A DNA stretch of 8,708 nt from Bacillota bacterium (lineage in GTDB: Bacteria; Bacillota; Clostridia; Lachnospirales; Lachnospiraceae). The DNA is taken from the NCBI GenBank assembly GCA_023424235.1, contig JAFAEB010000402.1, forward strand, positions 1 through 8,708, read 5' to 3'. The notes below the pieces were generated by a model, which saw only the letters and a program-made list of their open reading frames with translations, did not search any database and was not told where the DNA came from. The translations under genes and the position numbers were made by a program. Shown piece by piece: positions 6,068 to 8,708 of the stretch (positions are counted from its first letter, which is position 1; every line of letters starts with the position of its first letter).

Positions 6068-6116
6068 AAAAGGAAATGTCAGCTAATTTGAGTTAGTGAT
6101 AGTGACATTTCCTTTT
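6068..6116. terminator. bidirectional terminator between L25-like and AraC genes
   Basis: A perfect 14-bp stem (6068-6081 with 6103-6116) with AAAA at its left foot and TTTT at its right foot, so each strand ends in a T-run. The loop holds a further short stem (CTAA 6083-6086 with TTAG 6093-6096). It lies between two convergent genes, six bases from the AraC stop. Confidence 0.8.
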
Positions 6117-6121
6117 GTACG

Positions 6122-6994
6122 TTAATCAATCATATCTATACTTTTTCTATACGCTTGTGGTGTTTTACCTGTGAATTTTTTGAACCTTCTTGAAAAGAAA
6201 TTATGATCTGTAAATCCACATTGCCATGCAATTTCTCCAATAGGTAGAAGTGTATTCATTAATAAGTGCTTACTATGTGACATCCGAACATTATTAATAT
6301 AGGAAATGGGTGTAATTTTGTAATTATCATAAAATACACGAGCAAAATGTCGTTTGGACATAAATGAAAGATCCGCAAGCTGACCAATTGTAATTTTTTC
6401 AGAATAATGGTTTTCTATAAAGGATACAGACTTTGCAATGTTAATTGCAGAAATATTGGATTTCATATCAAAATCAACTAGTACATAATTTCTTGAAAGA
6501 GTTACTAATAGATTCATAAACAAAGAAATTAACATGGTCTGTCTTCCACTATGGTTGTTATTAAATTCATTTATCATTAATTCTAAGATATTAGATACAT
6601 AATCAAACTCTTTCATCCTAAGTTTTAATCTACTTTGATAGGAAGATTCTTTTGTAAGATTGGGTTCAATAACAAAGAGTGCATGAAAGCCTTCTGATTT
6701 TGTAATGTCATTGTCAGAATTAAATATATCATTAAGGCGAAACATGATATTACATATTTTAAAATCATCAGTATGTATATATCCATGAGAGGTATTCTTA
6801 TTGATGACAAATACATCACCTTTACTTATAGGATAAGTTTCTTCGTCCACAATATGCATTGCAGTACCACTCATTACTATGACAAGCTCAGAAAAATCTT
6901 CATGGTTATGTATAAACATTCCATTTGAATCATGTCCACCATAATGAATAAAGAATGGAAAACCATTATCTTTAACAAAGAATTTCAGATACAT
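6122..6994 (-). CDS. AraC-family transcription regulator with N-terminal cupin domain
   Basis: A 290-residue protein. Residues about 20-75 form a cupin sugar-sensing domain (FIHNHEDFSELVIVMSGTAM, then YPISKGDVFVINKNTSHGY). Residues about 185-285 form the AraC DNA-binding domain: first helix-turn-helix ITIGQLADLSFMSKRHFARV, second IGEIAWQCGFTDHNFFSRRF, ending in the family signature KKFTGKTPQAYRK. It resembles the RhaS/RhaR type. The ATG at 6994 is preferred; the GTG at 7012 would add six residues but itself lies in the AGAGGTGAT that looks like the ribosome binding site. The distance from that site to the ATG is rather long, so the start is not settled. Transcribed divergently from the GH43-CBM6 gene, it most likely controls that gene, and perhaps itself, in response to a pentose or oligosaccharide. 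Effector is unknown. Confidence 0.9.
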   Translation of the reverse strand: MYLKFFVKDNGFPFFIHYGGHDSNGMFIHNHEDFSELVIVMSGTAMHIVDEETYPISKGDVFVINKNTSHGYIHTDDFKICNIMFRLNDIFNSDNDITKSEGFHALFVIEPNLTKESSYQSRLKLRMKEFDYVSNILELMINEFNNNHSGRQTMLISLFMNLLVTLSRNYVLVDFDMKSNISAINIAKSVSFIENHYSEKITIGQLADLSFMSKRHFARVFYDNYKITPISYINNVRMSHSKHLLMNTLLPIGEIAWQCGFTDHNFFSRRFKKFTGKTPQAYRKSIDMID

Positions 6995-7030
6995 TGCTTC
7001 TATAAGAATCACCTCTTTCTTTTAAATGGC

Positions 7031-7059
7031 AAAATAGTGCTATAATTTGGCATTATCAA
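7031..7059 (-). promoter_or_regulatory. candidate promoter of the AraC regulator
   Basis: On the minus strand TTGATA (7054-7059) and TATTTT (7031-7036) with a 17-bp spacer. It overlaps the opposing GH43 promoter, so the two would compete for polymerase. Confidence 0.45.
7038..7046 (+). promoter_or_regulatory. candidate extended -10 promoter of the GH43-CBM6 gene
   Basis: TGCTATAAT is a perfect extended -10 element; the -35 region 17 bp upstream (TCTTTT) is poor, which fits an extended -10 or activator-dependent promoter. The leader would be about 90 nt. A second TATAAT at 7087-7092 has no -35 and lies inside the repeat at 7083-7101. Confidence 0.45.
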
Positions 7060-7082
7060 TAATATTATAAACTAACCATTTC

Positions 7083-7101
7083 GCAGTATAATTGCAGTAT
7101 A
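7083..7101. promoter_or_regulatory. 11-bp-spaced direct repeat GCAGTATA, possible operator
   Basis: GCAGTATA occurs at 7083-7090 and again at 7094-7101, exactly one helical turn apart, in the intergenic region shared by the AraC regulator and the GH43 gene. Two copies on the same face could bind one regulator. AraC proteins often use direct repeats with wider spacing, so the assignment is inference. A perfect 10-bp palindrome ATAATATTAT at 7059-7068 is nearby. Confidence 0.4.
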
Positions 7102-7143
7102 CAATATAAAAAATTAAGTTTCAAGAGAAAGGAAATAAGTACT

Positions 7144-8457
7144 ATGTCAAATCCATATTTACCAAAATGGGAGTATATACCCGATGGAGAACCAAGAGTC
7201 TTTGGAGATAGAGTGTACATATATGGTTCTCATGATAGAGTAGCGAGTGATAGGTTTTGTGATTATAAATTAAAAGTATGGTCTGCTCATGTAGATGATT
7301 TAAATAACTGGAAATGCCATGGAGATATTTTTCATACGCTTTGTGATGAGGATCATGAGAGTGATGTTACTTGGACAGAAAATGAACTCTATGCTCCAGA
7401 TGTTGTTGAGAAAGACGGTAAGTATTACTTGTATGCTTATATAGTAGGTGCGAAAGGATGTGTAGCTGTAAGTGATCGTCCTGAGGGACCATTTAAATTA
7501 GTATCAAAGTATGAGTATAATATAGAAAAACATTATGATGACGGCATTTTTATCGATCCAGGTGTGTTAGTGGATGATGATGGAAGAGTATTCATATACT
7601 GCGGTTATTTAGGTTCCTATATGGCAGAGATTAATGGAAATAACATGTATGAAGTTCTTAATGGTAGTTATAAAGAGAATATAATACCTGTAGAAGAGCC
7701 TTATGATTTTTTTGAAGCATGCTCACCACGTAAAGTTGGTGATACTTATTACATGATTTATTCACCGAAAAGAGGAAGTAGACTTGTTTACGCTACTAGT
7801 AAGTCGCCTACAGGACCATTTTTATATAGAGGAGTAATTATTGATAATGGAGTTGATTATCCAGGTGGTAATAATCATGGTTCCATCTGTAATATTAGAG
7901 GACAGTGGTATATTTTCTATCATAGAATGACCAATAATACAATAATGTCTCGCCGAGGCTGTGTAGAGAAAATAGATATTCTCCAAGATGGTAGTATTCC
8001 ACAAGTGGAAATGACATCTTTAGGCTTTGGTGATTCCTTAAATCCTTATGAAATTACTTCAGCTGATCTTGCATGTGTATTAAAGGGAGGATGTTATATA
8101 ACAGAACATAATATCTTTACTAGGGTTATTACAAATATAACAAAAGGGGCCATTATTGGATTTAGATATTTTGATTTTGGTGATGATTTTTCAAGCAAAA
8201 CAATGGAATTTCATGCAAAAGTCAAGGGAAGTGGTTGTAGAGCAAAATTACACATTTTAATTGATAGTGAAGACGGAGATGAAATAGGTTGCCTTGAAAT
8301 TGGATCGGATGATATGATTTGTTCGACTCGAGTGAAAGCTATAACAGGAAGACATGCACTATATTTTAAAGTGGATGATTCTTATTCTGGTTGGGCAGCA
8401 AGCATGTTTACAAACAGGAACTTATTTGAGTTAATAGAGTTTGTATTTTCAAAATAG
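7144..8457 (+). CDS. Glycoside hydrolase family 43 enzyme with C-terminal CBM6-like domain
   Basis: A 437-residue GH43 propeller enzyme (about 1-295) plus a jelly-roll domain (about 305-437). General base Asp14 is in IPDGEPRVF, pKa modulator Asp138 in FIDPGVLVDDDG, general acid Glu191 in FFEACSPRKVGD; His245 (NNHGS) and Arg270/Arg271 match the conserved His and Arg. Blade motifs GDRVYIYGSHD, YAPDVVEKDGKYYLYAY, RVFIYCGYLG and SPTGPF are clear. The C-terminal part, with IGFRYFDFGDD, LHILIDSEDGDEIG and TGRHALYFKV, follows the CBM6 pattern found after GH43 domains, and may bind xylan-type chains. No signal peptide, so cytoplasmic. Start ATG has AAAGGA at 7128-7133. Monocistronic, with a strong terminator. 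It probably acts on xylose- or arabinose-containing oligosaccharides and is the likely target of the divergent AraC regulator. It is not a recent copy of the other GH43 enzyme; the two sequences differ widely. Confidence 0.93.
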   Translation: MSNPYLPKWEYIPDGEPRVFGDRVYIYGSHDRVASDRFCDYKLKVWSAHVDDLNNWKCHGDIFHTLCDEDHESDVTWTENELYAPDVVEKDGKYYLYAYIVGAKGCVAVSDRPEGPFKLVSKYEYNIEKHYDDGIFIDPGVLVDDDGRVFIYCGYLGSYMAEINGNNMYEVLNGSYKENIIPVEEPYDFFEACSPRKVGDTYYMIYSPKRGSRLVYATSKSPTGPFLYRGVIIDNGVDYPGGNNHGSICNIRGQWYIFYHRMTNNTIMSRRGCVEKIDILQDGSIPQVEMTSLGFGDSLNPYEITSADLACVLKGGCYITEHNIFTRVITNITKGAIIGFRYFDFGDDFSSKTMEFHAKVKGSGCRAKLHILIDSEDGDEIGCLEIGSDDMICSTRVKAITGRHALYFKVDDSYSGWAASMFTNRNLFELIEFVFSK

Positions 8458-8565
8458 TCTTTATGGCAAGAATATAGTATATTGCGCTGATATCGATGAA
8501 AGCTGTTATTGATGGAATATAGTTACCATTGATATGATAATAGCTTGCAATGAATTATTACATAT

Positions 8566-8619
8566 TATACCGTGAGAAACAAAGATTTCGATAGACTTTG
8601 CTTCTTACGGTATATTTTT
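8566..8619 (+). terminator. strong rho-independent terminator of the GH43-CBM6 gene
   Basis: Arms 8566-8584 and 8596-8614 pair over 19 positions with one mismatch (8579/8601) and one G-U pair, with an 11-base loop, followed by TTTTTA at 8615-8620. The right arm includes the stop codon and the last codons of the convergent AraC-type gene. Confidence 0.85.
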
Positions 8620-8708
8620 ATGCTTACGAAATTGTAGAGGAGTTTTTCCATAAGTTTTTTTAAACATTTTAGCGAAGTTACCACTATATTCGTAGCCCAC
8701 CTTTATAC
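8605..8708 (-). CDS. AraC-family transcription regulator, C-terminal fragment (5' cut by window)
   Basis: Read on the minus strand, the window edge gives 33 residues including KVGYEYSGNFAKMFKK and TYGKTPLQFRKHKNIP before a TAA at 8605-8607. This is the second helix-turn-helix and the end signature of AraC-family regulators (family VGY.....F...FKK..G.TP..YR). It is not a copy of the complete AraC regulator in this window, which reads CGFTDHNFFSRRFKKFTGKT at the same place. It converges on the GH43-CBM6 gene, so this regulator probably belongs to the next unit to the right. Sensor domain and effector are not visible. Confidence 0.85.
   Translation of the reverse strand, partial: IKVGYEYSGNFAKMFKKTYGKTPLQFRKHKNIP

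Overview
The window looks like chromosomal DNA from an AT-rich, plant-polysaccharide-degrading Clostridia species, probably Lachnospiraceae or a relative such as Lachnoclostridium. This is inferred from low G+C coding sequence, strong AGGAGG-type ribosome binding sites, and two GH43 hemicellulases and a GH3 tail without secretion signals, accompanied by AraC-type regulators. The species cannot be fixed from sequence alone.

Layout. (1) 1-460: 3' end of a GH3 beta-glucosidase/xylosidase-type gene. (2) 461-965: about 505 nt without a convincing gene. Its middle part (598-834) is richer in G+C and folds on paper into nested stems, including a 13-bp helix enclosing three hairpins; it is either an unidentified structured RNA or a decayed mobile element. 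(3) 966-3481: a two-gene operon of a one-domain GH43 enzyme and a two-lobed alpha/beta-hydrolase (probable carbohydrate esterase), closed by a hairpin at 3558-3579. (4) 3599-4516, minus: calcineurin-like metallophosphoesterase. (5) 4764-5306: Uma2-family (DUF820) gene broken by one in-frame TAA. (6) 5719-6003: short ribosomal protein L25-like gene behind two look-alike promoters. (7) 6122-6994, minus: AraC-family regulator, divergent from (8) 7144-8457: GH43 enzyme with a C-terminal CBM6-like domain, ending in a strong terminator at 8566-8619. (9) 8605-8708, minus: last 33 residues of a second AraC-family regulator.

How they may work together. Neither complete GH43 enzyme shows a signal peptide, and nor does the esterase-like protein, so they probably act in the cytoplasm on imported arabinoxylan-type oligosaccharides: the GH43 enzymes removing arabinose or xylose, the hydrolase removing ester groups, and the GH3 enzyme (if intracellular) finishing the oligomers. 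The divergent AraC regulator most likely controls the second GH43 gene through the shared 149-bp region, where opposed promoters overlap and an 11-bp-spaced direct repeat lies. The phosphoesterase, Uma2 remnant and L25-like gene have no evident link to sugar use.

I did not find a clearly new multi-gene system. The least explained signal is the structured stretch at 598-834. All matches are by eye; no alignment, folding or database search was run.
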